A DNA stretch of 64,000 bases from Sphingomonas sp. G-3-2-10 (lineage in GTDB: Bacteria > Pseudomonadota > Alphaproteobacteria > Sphingomonadales > Sphingomonadaceae): positions 620,001 to 684,000 of the forward strand of contig NZ_JABBFY010000001.1 of assembly GCF_012927115.1 (NCBI RefSeq). The letters are read 5' to 3'. The notes below the pieces were generated by a model. It had not been told where the DNA came from. It ran no database searches and saw only the letters and a list, made by a program, of their open reading frames with translations. Below are positions 43,947-53,055 of this stretch, piece after piece. Numbering within the stretch: position 1 is the first letter of the stretch; each line of letters begins with the position of its first letter. The translations under genes were made by a program, and so were the position numbers.

Positions 43947-44162
43947 ATGAGCAAGTGGATCCGGCAATTCCATCGCTGGACGTCGATCGCCTTCACCCTT
44001 GGCGTGATCGCCTACATCGTCGCGATGGGGCAGGGGAGCGGACAGCCACCTGCATGGCTGGGCCTGTTCGCGCTGGTGCCGCTGATCCTGTTGCTCGTCA
44101 CCGGCCTGTATCTGTTCGTGCTGCCGCACGCCGCGAAGTGGCGCCGGGCGCGCGCGGGATGA
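43947..44162 (+). CDS. Small two-helix membrane protein
   Basis: This encodes 71 residues with membrane segments at ~12-30 and ~40-60 (FTLGVIAYIVAMG; LFALVPLILLLVTGLYLFVLP) and a basic C-terminus. GAGGAGAG precedes the ATG at 43947. Third gene of the ArsR operon; its stop overlaps the next start by ATGA. No family is recognised. Confidence 0.7.
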   Translation: MSKWIRQFHRWTSIAFTLGVIAYIVAMGQGSGQPPAWLGLFALVPLILLLVTGLYLFVLPHAAKWRRARAG

Positions 44163-44572
44163 GCGATGCGCCGAAGCTGCTTTCGGGCGGCAATCCCCAG
44201 ATCGCGAAGGGCGAGGGCGATGGCCCGGTACAGGCCTATATCGCCGCGATGCCCGGCTGGAAGCAGGCGGTCGGCAAGCGCCTCGACACGCTGATCGAAC
44301 GCGCCGTTCCGGGCGTGCGCAAGGCGGTGAAATGGAATTCGCCCTTCTATGGCGCGGCGGGCGCGGAAGGCTGGTTCCTCAGCTATCACTGCATGACGAA
44401 ATACGTGAAGCTGGCCTTCTTCATGGGCGCATCGCTTGATCCGTTGCCGCCGGGCAAGTCGAAACAGAAGGATGTGCGTTACCTCGATATCTACGAGGAC
44501 GATGCGACCAGCGACGATCAGCTGGCGTCATGGATCAGGCAGGCAAGCGATCTGCCCGGGGTGAAGATGTGA
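44159..44572 (+). CDS. DUF1801 (YdhG-like) protein
   Basis: This encodes 137 residues. The DUF1801 core is seen in VGKRLDTLIERAVPGVRKAVKWNSPFYG, then WFLSYHCMTKYVKLAFFMG and the C-terminal RYLDIYEDD. These small cytoplasmic proteins (E. coli YdhG, B. subtilis YdeI relatives) are of unknown function. It is followed, 13 bp on, by a second DUF1801 gene. Confidence 0.8.
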   Translation: MSDAPKLLSGGNPQIAKGEGDGPVQAYIAAMPGWKQAVGKRLDTLIERAVPGVRKAVKWNSPFYGAAGAEGWFLSYHCMTKYVKLAFFMGASLDPLPPGKSKQKDVRYLDIYEDDATSDDQLASWIRQASDLPGVKM

Positions 44573-44585
44573 GGAGGATGCGGCG

Positions 44586-44984
44586 ATGACGACGGAAGCG
44601 GCAGGCGAAACCCCGACGCAGTTGATCGACAAGCGGATCGCCGATCTGGGCGACTGGCGCGGCGCGATGCTCGCCCGGCTGCGCAAGATCATCCACGACG
44701 CCGATCCCGAAGTGATCGAGGAATGGAAGTGGCGCGGCGTGCCGGTCTGGTCGCATGCCGGGATCATCACCACCGGCGAGACCTACAAGAATGTGGTCAA
44801 GCTGACCTTCGCCAAGGGCGCGTCGCTGGCGGATCCCTCGCGGCTGTTCAATTCCAGCCTCGACGGCAATGTCCGTCGCGCGATCGACTTCAGCGAAGGC
44901 GCGGAGATCGACGAAGCGGCGCTCAAGGCGCTGGTCCTCGCAGCGGTGGCGCTGAACCTGTCGAAAAAGCCGAAGCGCGGCTGA
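44586..44984 (+). CDS. DUF1801 (YdhG-like) protein
   Basis: This encodes 132 residues with the same fold as its upstream neighbour: LARLRKIIHDADPEVIEEWKWRGVPVWSH, TYKNVVKLTFAKGASL and a C-terminal helix ending LNLSKKPKRG. GAGGATG lies upstream of the ATG at 44586. Last gene of the ArsR-SRPBCC operon; the two DUF1801 proteins differ enough to be ancient paralogues. Confidence 0.8.
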   Translation: MTTEAAGETPTQLIDKRIADLGDWRGAMLARLRKIIHDADPEVIEEWKWRGVPVWSHAGIITTGETYKNVVKLTFAKGASLADPSRLFNSSLDGNVRRAIDFSEGAEIDEAALKALVLAAVALNLSKKPKRG

Positions 44985-44993
44985 ACGCCGGGC

Positions 44994-45014
44994 ATCCCCC
45001 CATCTGGCGGGGAT
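44994..45014 (+). promoter_or_regulatory. Inverted repeat ATCCCC-N9-GGGGAT, copy 1
   Basis: It lies 10 bases after the DUF1801 stop and 96 bases before the response-regulator start. A further direct half-site GGGGAT follows at 45028, and both are followed by a TATCGC stretch. The core of the repeat (CCATCTGG) resembles copies 3 and 4. Confidence 0.55.
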
Positions 45015-45109
45015 GATTGTATCGCGCGGGGATGGTCTTATCGCCGCATCGATCGGACGAGAATGGATGATGGCTGTGCGCGCGGCGGAATTGGACTTTG
45101 GTCATCGGC

Positions 45110-45814
45110 ATGGTCAGTAATCCGCCGATGGCGACCCCCGGCAACACCCGACCTGCTGCGCGAGCGCGCGTGATCGTGGTGGAGGACGATGCCTCTCTGC
45201 GCACCTATGCCGCGGCGGTGCTGGCCGATGCGCCGGATATCGAACTGGTCGGCGAAGGCGAATGCGTCGCCGAGGGAATGGCGCTGGTCGGCCTTGCCCC
45301 CGATCTGGCCCTGCTCGATCTCGGCATGCCCGATGGCAGCGGGATCGAAGTGCTCGCTGCGCTGCGCCGCGAAGCGCCCGGCTGCCGCGTGCTGGTGTTC
45401 ACGGTGTTCGAGGATCGGGCGAGCGTGATCAACACGCTGAAGGCCGGCGCCGATGGTTATATCCTGAAGGACACCCCGCCCGATCAGCTGCTGGCACATG
45501 TCCGAGCGACGATCGCGGGCGAAACCCCGATCAGCGCGCGCGCCGCCAGCCATTTGCTCAGCCTCGTTCGCGACGATCCGCCCGAGCCCGATCCGAAGAC
45601 CGACACGCCGCAACTGTCGCCGCGCGAACGCGAGCTGCTCGAATATCTCGCGCGCGGGCTGGGGCGTAAGGAAGCCGCGCGGGTGATGGGCATCTCACCC
45701 TACACCGTCGCTGAATATGTTCAGGGCATCTATCGCAAGCTGCAGGTCCGCTCGCGCGGCGAAGCGGTGTTCGAAGCGATCCAGGCCAAGCTGATCCGCA
45801 TCGACCGGGACTGA
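45110..45814 (+). CDS. NarL/LuxR-type response regulator
   Basis: This encodes about 234 residues. Receiver domain: acidic pair VVEDDASLR, phospho-acceptor Asp in LALLDLGMPDGSG, and Lys in YILKDTPPDQL. C-terminal LuxR-type HTH: LSPRERELLEYLARGLGRKEAARVMGISPYTVAEYVQGIYRKL. The start is uncertain (ATG 45110 or 45128, or TTG 45098); none has a ribosome binding site. The likely kinase partner is the DesK/NarX-type protein at 54166. It directly precedes the autotransporter gene. Confidence 0.88.
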   Translation: MVSNPPMATPGNTRPAARARVIVVEDDASLRTYAAAVLADAPDIELVGEGECVAEGMALVGLAPDLALLDLGMPDGSGIEVLAALRREAPGCRVLVFTVFEDRASVINTLKAGADGYILKDTPPDQLLAHVRATIAGETPISARAASHLLSLVRDDPPEPDPKTDTPQLSPRERELLEYLARGLGRKEAARVMGISPYTVAEYVQGIYRKLQVRSRGEAVFEAIQAKLIRIDRD

Positions 45815-45826
45815 TCCTGCCCGCCG

Positions 45827-45846
45827 ATCCCCTCGCCTGAGGGGAT
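45827..45846 (+). promoter_or_regulatory. Inverted repeat ATCCCC-N8-GGGGAT, copy 2
   Basis: A perfect 6+6 repeat begins 12 bases past the response-regulator stop and is followed by ATCGTG. Its GAGGGG half also serves as a Shine-Dalgarno sequence for a GTG at 45850 in frame with the autotransporter. Confidence 0.55.
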
Positions 45847-45875
45847 ATCGTGTCGCGGACCCCCATGAGAGCTTC

Positions 45876-45897
45876 CCCCTCGAAAATTGCCGAGGGG
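45876..45897 (+). promoter_or_regulatory. Variant inverted repeat and ribosome binding site of the autotransporter
   Basis: CCCCTCG-N8-CGAGGGG. The right half GAGGGG is the Shine-Dalgarno sequence for the GTG at 45904 (6-base spacer ATTATC). The segment GAGGGGATTATCGTG repeats GAGGGGATATCGTG, which lies 53 bases earlier. Confidence 0.5.
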
Positions 45898-45903
45898 ATT
45901 ATC

Positions 45904-48900
45904 GTGTTTCAGAACCGCATTCGTTCGCACCGCAAGCTGGCCCTGTTCGCGACCGCGTCGCTCCTGACCATGCTGACCGCCACGCCCGCGCTCGCCGATT
46001 GCGATCCGACGCCGGTGACCGAGCCGATCGGCAACATTACCGCAGACGGCACCTTGGTTTCCTGCACCGGCGCGAATACCGCAAAAACCGTCGTTTCGAA
46101 TGCTGGCTTCGTCGAAGTCCATGTCCAGCCCGGCGCGACGCTCGACAACAGCAGCGTCACGTTGAACGGCGACCTCAACTCGCTGAACTTCGCCGGCGGC
46201 AGCACGTCGAACAATCTGAACTTTGTCTCGACCGGCCTGAACGGACAGATCATCTTCGCCAACGGCTCGAGCGCAAACAATCTCAGCGCATCGCTGACCG
46301 GCGACAACAACTATATCCGCATCCTCGCGGGCGCGACCGTCACCGCCGCGCCGGGCAACATCTATCAGTCGGCCACGCCGGGCGGCTATTCGACCTTCTC
46401 GCTGCTCGGCACGCTGTCGGCCACCGGCAACAATGGCGGCGCCTATCTGCTGACCGGCGGATCGACCTCGCAGGCCTATAATATCTACGGCACGCTCAAC
46501 GCCGCGCCGAACGGCCTGCTGATCGATGCCGGCGGCGGCGACGACCAGATCTATCTCGACGCCGGGGCGGTGATCGGCGGCGGTACCGGCAACAACCTGA
46601 TCTTCGACGGCGGCAGCGGCGATGATCGCCTGCTCGTCGAAGGTGGCGGCACCAACAACTATGGCTCGGTCAATATCGAACAGCTCTTCGTCGCGCCGGG
46701 CGTCGGCAATACGCGCGTCCTGACCGGCACCGGCGACTATAGCCTGGTCAACCTGTATGCCGGCACCACCTCGGTCGCGAACCTCGCCGCGCTCGGCCAG
46801 TCCAATTCGACGGTCGGGATCGGCTTTGGCGGGCGGTTGCTGCTCAATCTCGGCAGTTCGGCCAGCTTCGATCATGCACTGACGGGCGGCGGCACGATCG
46901 AGCAGGATGGCCAGACGGTCACCTATACCGCCAGTGGCAGCAGCTTCTCCGGCACCTTCCGCATCACCAGCGGCACCGCGACCATCGCGTCGAGCAGCGC
47001 ATTCGGAACTGCGGCGATCGAAAACAACAGCGCGCTCGAACTGACCGCGATCACGCTGGGCAACACGATCAGCGGCACCGGGACGGTCACGAAGGTCGGC
47101 GGAAGCATCGGCGTGCTCTCGGGCACCAACAGCTATACCGGCGGCACCTTCGTTCAGGGCGGTACGCTGTCGATCGCCAATTCGGACGCGGTCGGCACCG
47201 GTCTCGTCACCGTCGGCCCCGGCACGACGTTCGACCTGAACTTCGCGACCGATCAGACTTTCTCCAACGACATCACCGGACCGGGCAGCGTCTCGAAGAA
47301 CGGCGCGGGGATCGTCACGCTTACAGGCACCAATGATTATTCGGGCGGAACCGTCATCAACGCCGGCGGCATCCGCGTGGACGATCTGGCGCGGCTCGGC
47401 ACCGGGCCGGTGACCGCCAACACCAATGCGTTCCTGATTCTGGACTATAATGGCGCCGCGCCGCTGGTGCTGAGCAACCCGTTCCTCTCGGGTGACGGCG
47501 GCTTCGTGAAGGAAGGCACCGGCGAGCTCGAACTCGGCGGCATCAACGGCTGGACCGGCGGCACCGCGATCCGCGCGGGGACTCTGCGCATGGCTTCGGC
47601 CGACGCGCTCGGCACCGGCCAGATCCGCGTCGATGCGGGCGCGGTGCTGGCGCTGGGCAATACGTTCAGCAGCCCTTCGGTCAGCAACAATATCTCCGGC
47701 GCAGGCACGATCCTGATCGACACCCCCGGCGGCGCGGCGCTCTATGGCGACAATTCGGGCTTCAGCGGCACGATCCATCTCGCTTCGATCAACGGCTACC
47801 TCTACGCGCAGACCAGTAATGCGCTGGGGACCGGCACGGTCAATCTCGGCAACGCCAGTACGCTGCTCGAGTTCGACAATCCCTTCAACGAGATTCTCGG
47901 CACCACCCTGACCGGATCGGGTACGTTCGAGAAGCGCGGCAGCGGCGTGCTCGAGCTCACGGGCACCAACAGCCTGACCGGCAATGTCGATGTCCGCTCG
48001 GGCACGCTGCGCGTCACCAGCGGCGCGAATATCGGCACGGCGGCAGTCAATCTCGACAGCGGCGCCCTCCTCAACATCGAAACGAGCAGCACGGTGACGT
48101 TCGCCAACACGATCACCGGTCAGGGCCGCCTCCAGAAGAACGGCGCGGGCACGGTCTTGCTGACCGGCGCGAACAGCTATTCGGGCGGGACCGACATTTT
48201 CGGTGGCGCGATCCGCGTGACCGATGTCGCGGCACTTGGCACCGGGCCGGTCTCGGTCTCCAGCGGCGCGTTCCTCGATCTTTCGATCGCGGGTTCGGCG
48301 ACGCTCAACGTAACGGCCTCCGGTTCGGGCAAGCTGCGCAAATCGGATGTGGGCGACCTGACGCTGACCAGCAACGCGCTGACCGGCGGCGTCGATATCA
48401 TCGGCGGCCGCGTGATCGTCCATGACGTCGCGTCGCTGGGTAGTGGCCCGGTCACGACCGCAGCCGACACCCAGATCGTATTCGATCTGAGTGGGCCGCC
48501 GCATGTCAGCTCGGTTTCGATCAGCGGCGCGGGTGCACTGACCAAGAATGGCAGCGGCCTGCTGGTCATCCAGAATGCGAACAGCTTCACCGGCGGAACG
48601 GTGATCAACGCCGGGCGGATCGGCCTGAACGATGGCGGCGCGCTCGGCTCGGGCGCGATCCTCGTCCAGCTCGGCGCGATTCTCGGCATCGGCGACATCA
48701 GTCTGGCCAACAGCGTCACCGGGGGCGGACAGATCATCAAGACCGCGGGAGGCAACGCCGTCCTCACCGGTACGAACACGCATAGCGGCGGCATCGACAT
48801 CCAGGGCGGTTCGGTCAGCGTCACCGGCAACGGCTCGCTCGGCACGGGTACGGTCACGATCGGATCGGGGACGCAGCTCAACTATACCGCGACCGGCAAC

Positions 48901-50346
48901 CTGACCTTCGCCAACGCGCTGGCCGGTTCGGGCAATTTCAACAAGCTCGGCACGGGAATGCTGACCTTTGCCAATCCCTTCTCGATCGGATCGCTGACGG
49001 TTGCCACCGGGCGGGTGCGGATCAACACCGTTGCGACGACCAACGCGACCGTCGCTTCGGGCGCGACGCTGGACGGCACCGGGCGGATCGTCGGCAATCT
49101 GACCAACAACGGCGTGGTCGCGCCCGGCAACAGCATCGGCACGCTCACCGTGCAGGGCAATTACGTCCACGGCTCGGGATCGGTGCTCGAGATCGAGTTC
49201 GATGGAGCGGGCGGGATCGACCTGCTTTCGGTCACCGGCTCGGCGACGCTTAACGGCGGCACGCTGCGCTTCATCTCGATCGGCGGGGCGGAAGGGTCGG
49301 GGGGCACCTTCCTCACCGCCACGGGGGGCGTGACGGGCACCTTCGCCACGGTGGAAACGGTCGGCGCGCAATTGCCGCTGGCGGTGATCTACCAGACCAA
49401 CAGCGCTATCATGGCGCCGTCGGTCCTCACCGCTCGCCCCTCGACCGTCAACGCCCAGTCCTTCGCCGCCGCCGACACGCTGCTCGGCTTCGTCGATACC
49501 ATCGCCGAAGCGCCGCGATCGGGCGAGGGGAGCCGGTTGTGGCTGCAGGGCTTCGGCGCGGACGGCAATCGCAGCGCATCGGGCACCACCTTGTCCTATG
49601 GCCATCGCAGCCACGGCCTGAGCGGCGGCCTGATCGTGCCGATCGGCAATGGCTGGTCGGCCGGTCTGTCCGGCGGTTGGGCGAAGGGCGATATCGTCCT
49701 CGGCGCGAATGGTGGTGGCGGGGATCAGGACAGCCTGCTCGGCGCGCTGCAGATCCAGTATGCGGGCAATGGCGCGTCTTTCTCCGCCGGGTTCGTCGCG
49801 GGCAAGGTCGATCAGGATACGTTGCGTAACGTGAGCTTCAACAGCTTCTCGGCCGGCGTGACCGGCGAGACGAAGTCATCGCTGATCGGCGGCTATGTCG
49901 CCGCCGATGTCCGTCTGGGCGGCGCAGGCGGCTGGGACTTCGGCGTCAGCGGCCGCGCCAGCCTCGTTCGCCAGAGCCAGGACGGCTACACCGAAAGCGG
50001 CTCCAGTCCGCTGCGCCTCACTGTCGGCGACATCGAAACGACCACGATCGAGGGACGTGCCGGCTTGTCGGCGAAACGCAGCTTCGCAGGCGGGGTCAGC
50101 TTCCGCCTTGATACCGGCGCACGCTATCTCGGCGCGACGGGCGACCGCCGCATCCCGGTGACCTTCGCAGCGAGCAATGCGGGCATCGTCCTTCAGGGCG
50201 ACACGCGCGACGGCGTTCAGGGCTATGGCGCCGCGCGGCTCGACTGGCGCGTGTCGGATCGGGTCACGCTGGGCATCGGCTATTCGGGACAGGTCGGCCA
50301 GACCGACCGTCACGAAGGCCGCGCAGGCCTGGGCATCGGCTTCTGA
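45904..50346 (+). CDS. Large autotransporter (type Va) with passenger-associated repeats
   Basis: This encodes about 1480 residues. The signal peptide is MFQNRIRSHRKLALFATASL... ending TPALA. The passenger (to ~1190) is a beta-helix with many PATR-type repeats (LTGTNDYSGGTVINAGG, LTGANSYSGGTDIFGG, LTGTNTHSGGIDIQGG). A linker (SFAAADTLLGFVDTIAE) leads to a ~280-residue C-terminal barrel beginning RLWLQGFGADGNRSA and ending GRAGLGIGF with the terminal Phe. No protease triad or RGD is evident. The start is GTG 45904; GTG 45850, with its own Shine-Dalgarno, would add 18 residues. It lies between the response regulator and a DUF1176 run and shares their repeat motif. Confidence 0.88.
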   Translation: MFQNRIRSHRKLALFATASLLTMLTATPALADCDPTPVTEPIGNITADGTLVSCTGANTAKTVVSNAGFVEVHVQPGATLDNSSVTLNGDLNSLNFAGGSTSNNLNFVSTGLNGQIIFANGSSANNLSASLTGDNNYIRILAGATVTAAPGNIYQSATPGGYSTFSLLGTLSATGNNGGAYLLTGGSTSQAYNIYGTLNAAPNGLLIDAGGGDDQIYLDAGAVIGGGTGNNLIFDGGSGDDRLLVEGGGTNNYGSVNIEQLFVAPGVGNTRVLTGTGDYSLVNLYAGTTSVANLAALGQSNSTVGIGFGGRLLLNLGSSASFDHALTGGGTIEQDGQTVTYTASGSSFSGTFRITSGTATIASSSAFGTAAIENNSALELTAITLGNTISGTGTVTKVGGSIGVLSGTNSYTGGTFVQGGTLSIANSDAVGTGLVTVGPGTTFDLNFATDQTFSNDITGPGSVSKNGAGIVTLTGTNDYSGGTVINAGGIRVDDLARLGTGPVTANTNAFLILDYNGAAPLVLSNPFLSGDGGFVKEGTGELELGGINGWTGGTAIRAGTLRMASADALGTGQIRVDAGAVLALGNTFSSPSVSNNISGAGTILIDTPGGAALYGDNSGFSGTIHLASINGYLYAQTSNALGTGTVNLGNASTLLEFDNPFNEILGTTLTGSGTFEKRGSGVLELTGTNSLTGNVDVRSGTLRVTSGANIGTAAVNLDSGALLNIETSSTVTFANTITGQGRLQKNGAGTVLLTGANSYSGGTDIFGGAIRVTDVAALGTGPVSVSSGAFLDLSIAGSATLNVTASGSGKLRKSDVGDLTLTSNALTGGVDIIGGRVIVHDVASLGSGPVTTAADTQIVFDLSGPPHVSSVSISGAGALTKNGSGLLVIQNANSFTGGTVINAGRIGLNDGGALGSGAILVQLGAILGIGDISLANSVTGGGQIIKTAGGNAVLTGTNTHSGGIDIQGGSVSVTGNGSLGTGTVTIGSGTQLNYTATGNLTFANALAGSGNFNKLGTGMLTFANPFSIGSLTVATGRVRINTVATTNATVASGATLDGTGRIVGNLTNNGVVAPGNSIGTLTVQGNYVHGSGSVLEIEFDGAGGIDLLSVTGSATLNGGTLRFISIGGAEGSGGTFLTATGGVTGTFATVETVGAQLPLAVIYQTNSAIMAPSVLTARPSTVNAQSFAAADTLLGFVDTIAEAPRSGEGSRLWLQGFGADGNRSASGTTLSYGHRSHGLSGGLIVPIGNGWSAGLSGGWAKGDIVLGANGGGGDQDSLLGALQIQYAGNGASFSAGFVAGKVDQDTLRNVSFNSFSAGVTGETKSSLIGGYVAADVRLGGAGGWDFGVSGRASLVRQSQDGYTESGSSPLRLTVGDIETTTIEGRAGLSAKRSFAGGVSFRLDTGARYLGATGDRRIPVTFAASNAGIVLQGDTRDGVQGYGAARLDWRVSDRVTLGIGYSGQVGQTDRHEGRAGLGIGF

Positions 50347-50351
50347 AGGCC

Positions 50352-51467
50352 ATGCCTTCGGAAACCCCGCCGTCGTTGGACACACCTGAGACGATCGCGG
50401 GGTTGGGGCGGAGCGCCTGGCCAGAGGTGCTCCGCCCCGTATTCTGCCTGAGGACGCTGTGGCTGGCGCTCGCGACACTGTTCGGCACCGGTGCCGCGCC
50501 CGCCGATCCGGCGGTGATCGTCTCGGGCAACTGGATCGCGGGCTGCGACAACACCAACATCTGCACTGCCATCGCGGCGGGCCCGCGCGCCGGACGGGGT
50601 GATCCGGTGCTGCTGAAGATCCGCCATCACCCGAACCAGGATGCGATCCCGGAAATCACCGTGATCGCACCCGACGGCGATGCAGCCTTCGCCGAACTCA
50701 TCTTCGCGGCGACGCCCGAACGTGTCTATCGCGCGGTGCCCGACGGCGCCGGCGCGTATCGTATCCTGTCCGATGATGCCTGGGCGGTGCTGATCGGCTT
50801 GCGGTCTGACCGCCCGCTGCGCATCCGGATCGGCGCGGCTCCGGCGATCGCCATCGACACCCATCTGCTCGATCCCGCGCTGGTCCATTTCGACCGCGAA
50901 CAGGATCTCGAAGGCACGCCCGGCGCGCTGGTGACGAAGCCGGACGGCATGATCCTCGACTATTGGCATCCGCGCCCGCCCGAAGCGCCGGCGGTAAAAC
51001 TGCGGACGGCGGTGAGCGTGGATGCGCTGCCGCACGGCACCCGCTGGGATCTGGCCGAAGGCCCGTGCGCGCGGGGCGTGCCCGGATCGTCGCTGACCAG
51101 CGAATGGTGGCTCGACGATCGCAACATCCTGATCCAGCGCAATTGTCCGCTGGCCAGCGCACCTACCCAGTGGTTCATCGAGCGGGCGGGCGATCCCATG
51201 CCCCGTCCGGTCGACTGGCCCGGCGAGCCGCGCCCCTCTCGCGGCTCAAAGGGCGTGCTTTACGGCGCCTTCTTCTTCGCGAGCGAAGGCATCGTCCGCG
51301 CGACGCGCCATATCGGCCGCCGCGCCGATTGCGGGATCACCGAAGCCTGGGCGTGGGACGGCGAGGCCTTCGCGATGATCGATCGGCGCGAAATGCCGGT
51401 GTGCCGGGGCATACCGCAAAAGCACTGGATCGTGACGTACCGTGCCGACACCATCTCGCCCGACTGA
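50352..51467 (+). CDS. DUF1176 domain protein, exported (1 of 3)
   Basis: This encodes 371 residues; a hydrophobic stretch (VLRPVFCLRTLWLALATLFGTGAAPA) at ~25-50 acts as signal peptide, and an internal GTG near 50428 is an alternative start. The DUF1176 layout is clear: an N-terminal NWIAGCDNTNICTAI and a C-terminal repeat unit with CGITEAWAWDGEAFAMIDRREMPVCRG ending WIVTYRAD. Cysteines pair across the domain. It starts 5 bp after the autotransporter stop. The function of DUF1176 is not known; it is periplasmic or lipid-exposed by inference. Confidence 0.72.
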   Translation: MPSETPPSLDTPETIAGLGRSAWPEVLRPVFCLRTLWLALATLFGTGAAPADPAVIVSGNWIAGCDNTNICTAIAAGPRAGRGDPVLLKIRHHPNQDAIPEITVIAPDGDAAFAELIFAATPERVYRAVPDGAGAYRILSDDAWAVLIGLRSDRPLRIRIGAAPAIAIDTHLLDPALVHFDREQDLEGTPGALVTKPDGMILDYWHPRPPEAPAVKLRTAVSVDALPHGTRWDLAEGPCARGVPGSSLTSEWWLDDRNILIQRNCPLASAPTQWFIERAGDPMPRPVDWPGEPRPSRGSKGVLYGAFFFASEGIVRATRHIGRRADCGITEAWAWDGEAFAMIDRREMPVCRGIPQKHWIVTYRADTISPD

Positions 51468-52432
51468 TGCGCCGGCTCCTGCTTCTGTTGTGTCTGGCGA
51501 CGCTGGGCGCCGCGCCGCTGCCCGAGCGCCGGTCCGAGATGCGCAGCGGCGACTGGTACCTGCTGTGCGACAATTGGAACACCTGCCGCATCACCGGCAT
51601 TGCGACGAACCGCAAGGGGCAGCGCGCGCTGGTGGTGATCGCGCGTTCGGCGCTTCCGGACGCGAAATATACCGCGCTGCTGCGGTTTCCCGGCGTCAGG
51701 GGCAACGTTCCAAAAACGCTGCGTCTCTTCTCCGCCCGTTCGCGCTGGCCGCCGCCGCCGGTGCGGCTCGAATTCGAGCTGATGGGCGCGCCCGGCACGG
51801 CATTCGTGCCCGAGCACAGCGTGCCCAGGATGCTGAGCTTCCTTTCGACCACCGAGCGCACGGTGCTGCGCGCCAGCGGGCTGCACTATGCCGATATGCC
51901 GCGCGGACGGATCGGAGGACTGCTGGCCGAGATCGAACGCTCGCAGCGGCTCAGCCCCGAGATTCCCGATGAAGACCCGTCGCCGCTCTTCGATTTCGAA
52001 TTCCTCAGGGTGCGGGAACCGGCGACGCACGAATTACCGCCGGGGGTGCGCCGTCCGTGCGGGCGGACGGTACATCGCAGCGTCGAGAGCTGGCCGCTCG
52101 ACGGTGCCGCACGGATATGGGTCATCCAGTGCATCGGACGCTCGCGCATCTTCCTGCAACGGCGGGAGGGTGCACCGCGGCTGGTTGGCCCTGCGGACCT
52201 TGCCGGCGGGATGATGCCGGGCGTGGCGGAATTCGATCCGGACTCGGCCATCCTGACTCTCACCATGTACCGCGATGGCAGGCGTGACTGCGGCTCGCTG
52301 CGCCAATGGGGCTGGGTCGGGGGCGAGGGCTTCGTCGCGATCGCCGAACGTTCGATGCCGATGTGCCGGGGGATCCCGCCCGAGGCCTGGCCGGAACGCT
52401 GGTTCGCGCGACGCTGGCGCGTGCTGGGATGA
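51467..52432 (+). CDS. DUF1176 domain protein, exported (2 of 3)
   Basis: This encodes 321 residues. Signal peptide MRRLLLLLCLATLGAAPLP. The DUF1176 signatures recur: SGDWYLLCDNWNTCRITGI at the start, then DCGSLRQWGWVGGEGFVAIAERSMPMCRGIPPEAWPERW at the end. The ATG overlaps the previous stop by one base (TGATG), showing translational coupling. A frame open much further upstream is a shadow of the previous gene. Its stop codon starts the third inverted repeat. Confidence 0.75.
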   Translation: MRRLLLLLCLATLGAAPLPERRSEMRSGDWYLLCDNWNTCRITGIATNRKGQRALVVIARSALPDAKYTALLRFPGVRGNVPKTLRLFSARSRWPPPPVRLEFELMGAPGTAFVPEHSVPRMLSFLSTTERTVLRASGLHYADMPRGRIGGLLAEIERSQRLSPEIPDEDPSPLFDFEFLRVREPATHELPPGVRRPCGRTVHRSVESWPLDGAARIWVIQCIGRSRIFLQRREGAPRLVGPADLAGGMMPGVAEFDPDSAILTLTMYRDGRRDCGSLRQWGWVGGEGFVAIAERSMPMCRGIPPEAWPERWFARRWRVLG

Positions 52433-52451
52433 TCCCCCCAGATGCGGGGAT
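52432..52451 (+). promoter_or_regulatory. Inverted repeat ATCCCC-N8-GGGGAT, copy 3
   Basis: It begins at the last base of the previous stop codon and lies 59 bases before the ATG at 52510. The core CCAGATGC is nearly the same as that of copy 4 (CCATCTGC). Confidence 0.6.
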
Positions 52452-52509
52452 AGGTGCGGTGCTCGCGCTTCGTCATGGAGATGCGGGGAAGACATCGGGG
52501 AGCGAAGGG

Positions 52510-53055
52510 ATGGGGCGTGCGGCGCGGCCCGGCGAATGGCTGCTGATCATCTCGGCGCTGTCCTTCATGGCCGCGCCGTTGCTGGTGTTCGTCACGGTCG
52601 AGGATGATGCGCGTGTCGCCGATCTGCGGCGGCGCGGCGTCACCGCCGAGGCACGCGTGATCGGCAAGAGCGAGTGGTCCTATCTGCAGGACGATCGCCG
52701 CGGCCGGCCGCGCAGCCGTACCGAACGCAGCATCCGCTTGTCCTACGACGCGCTGTCCCGCACGCCCCATGCCGAGTTCGAGGCCGGCCGCCGCGCCGCA
52801 CCGCACGCGAACCTCGCCATCGTCTCGACCGATATTCCGGTCGGGCGCGACGAATATGCGGGCTTCAGCGAAGGCGATCGGGTGATGGTTACCTATCTGC
52901 CCGGCGACAGCGGCAGGCCCGAATTGTCCGATTGGGTGGCGCGGCGTGCGACCGGGGCACAGGGGCCGATCCAGTATCTGGTGGCGGCGTTGCTCGTGAT
53001 CCTCGGTATCTGGACGGGCCTGCGATGGCTGCGGGTTCGGCGGTCGCATGGCTAG
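52510..53055 (+). CDS. DUF3592-like membrane protein
   Basis: This encodes about 181 residues. Two membrane helices (LLIISALSFMAAPLLVFVTV; IQYLVAALLVILGIWTGL) bracket a ~120-residue soluble part. That part has RGVTAEARVIGKSEWSYLQDD and VMVTYLPGDSGRPEL, the pattern of DUF3592 proteins. The start at 52510 follows GGGAGCGAAGGG; an ATG at 52429 overlapping the previous stop is a second choice. The stop lies beyond the next start, an 8-bp overlap. The function is unknown. Confidence 0.65.
   Translation: MGRAARPGEWLLIISALSFMAAPLLVFVTVEDDARVADLRRRGVTAEARVIGKSEWSYLQDDRRGRPRSRTERSIRLSYDALSRTPHAEFEAGRRAAPHANLAIVSTDIPVGRDEYAGFSEGDRVMVTYLPGDSGRPELSDWVARRATGAQGPIQYLVAALLVILGIWTGLRWLRVRRSHG

Noticed and set aside
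47100..48900. Repeated LTGTN-SGGT segments as DNA repeats
   Set aside because: They are protein-level repeats of the autotransporter passenger with diverged DNA and are explained by that gene.
45730..49614. Very long open frame on the minus strand (nearly 1300 codons) opposite the autotransporter
   Set aside because: It is antisense to a gene with a clear signal peptide, repeats and barrel. Long antisense frames arise by codon bias in high-GC DNA, and the product resembles no family.
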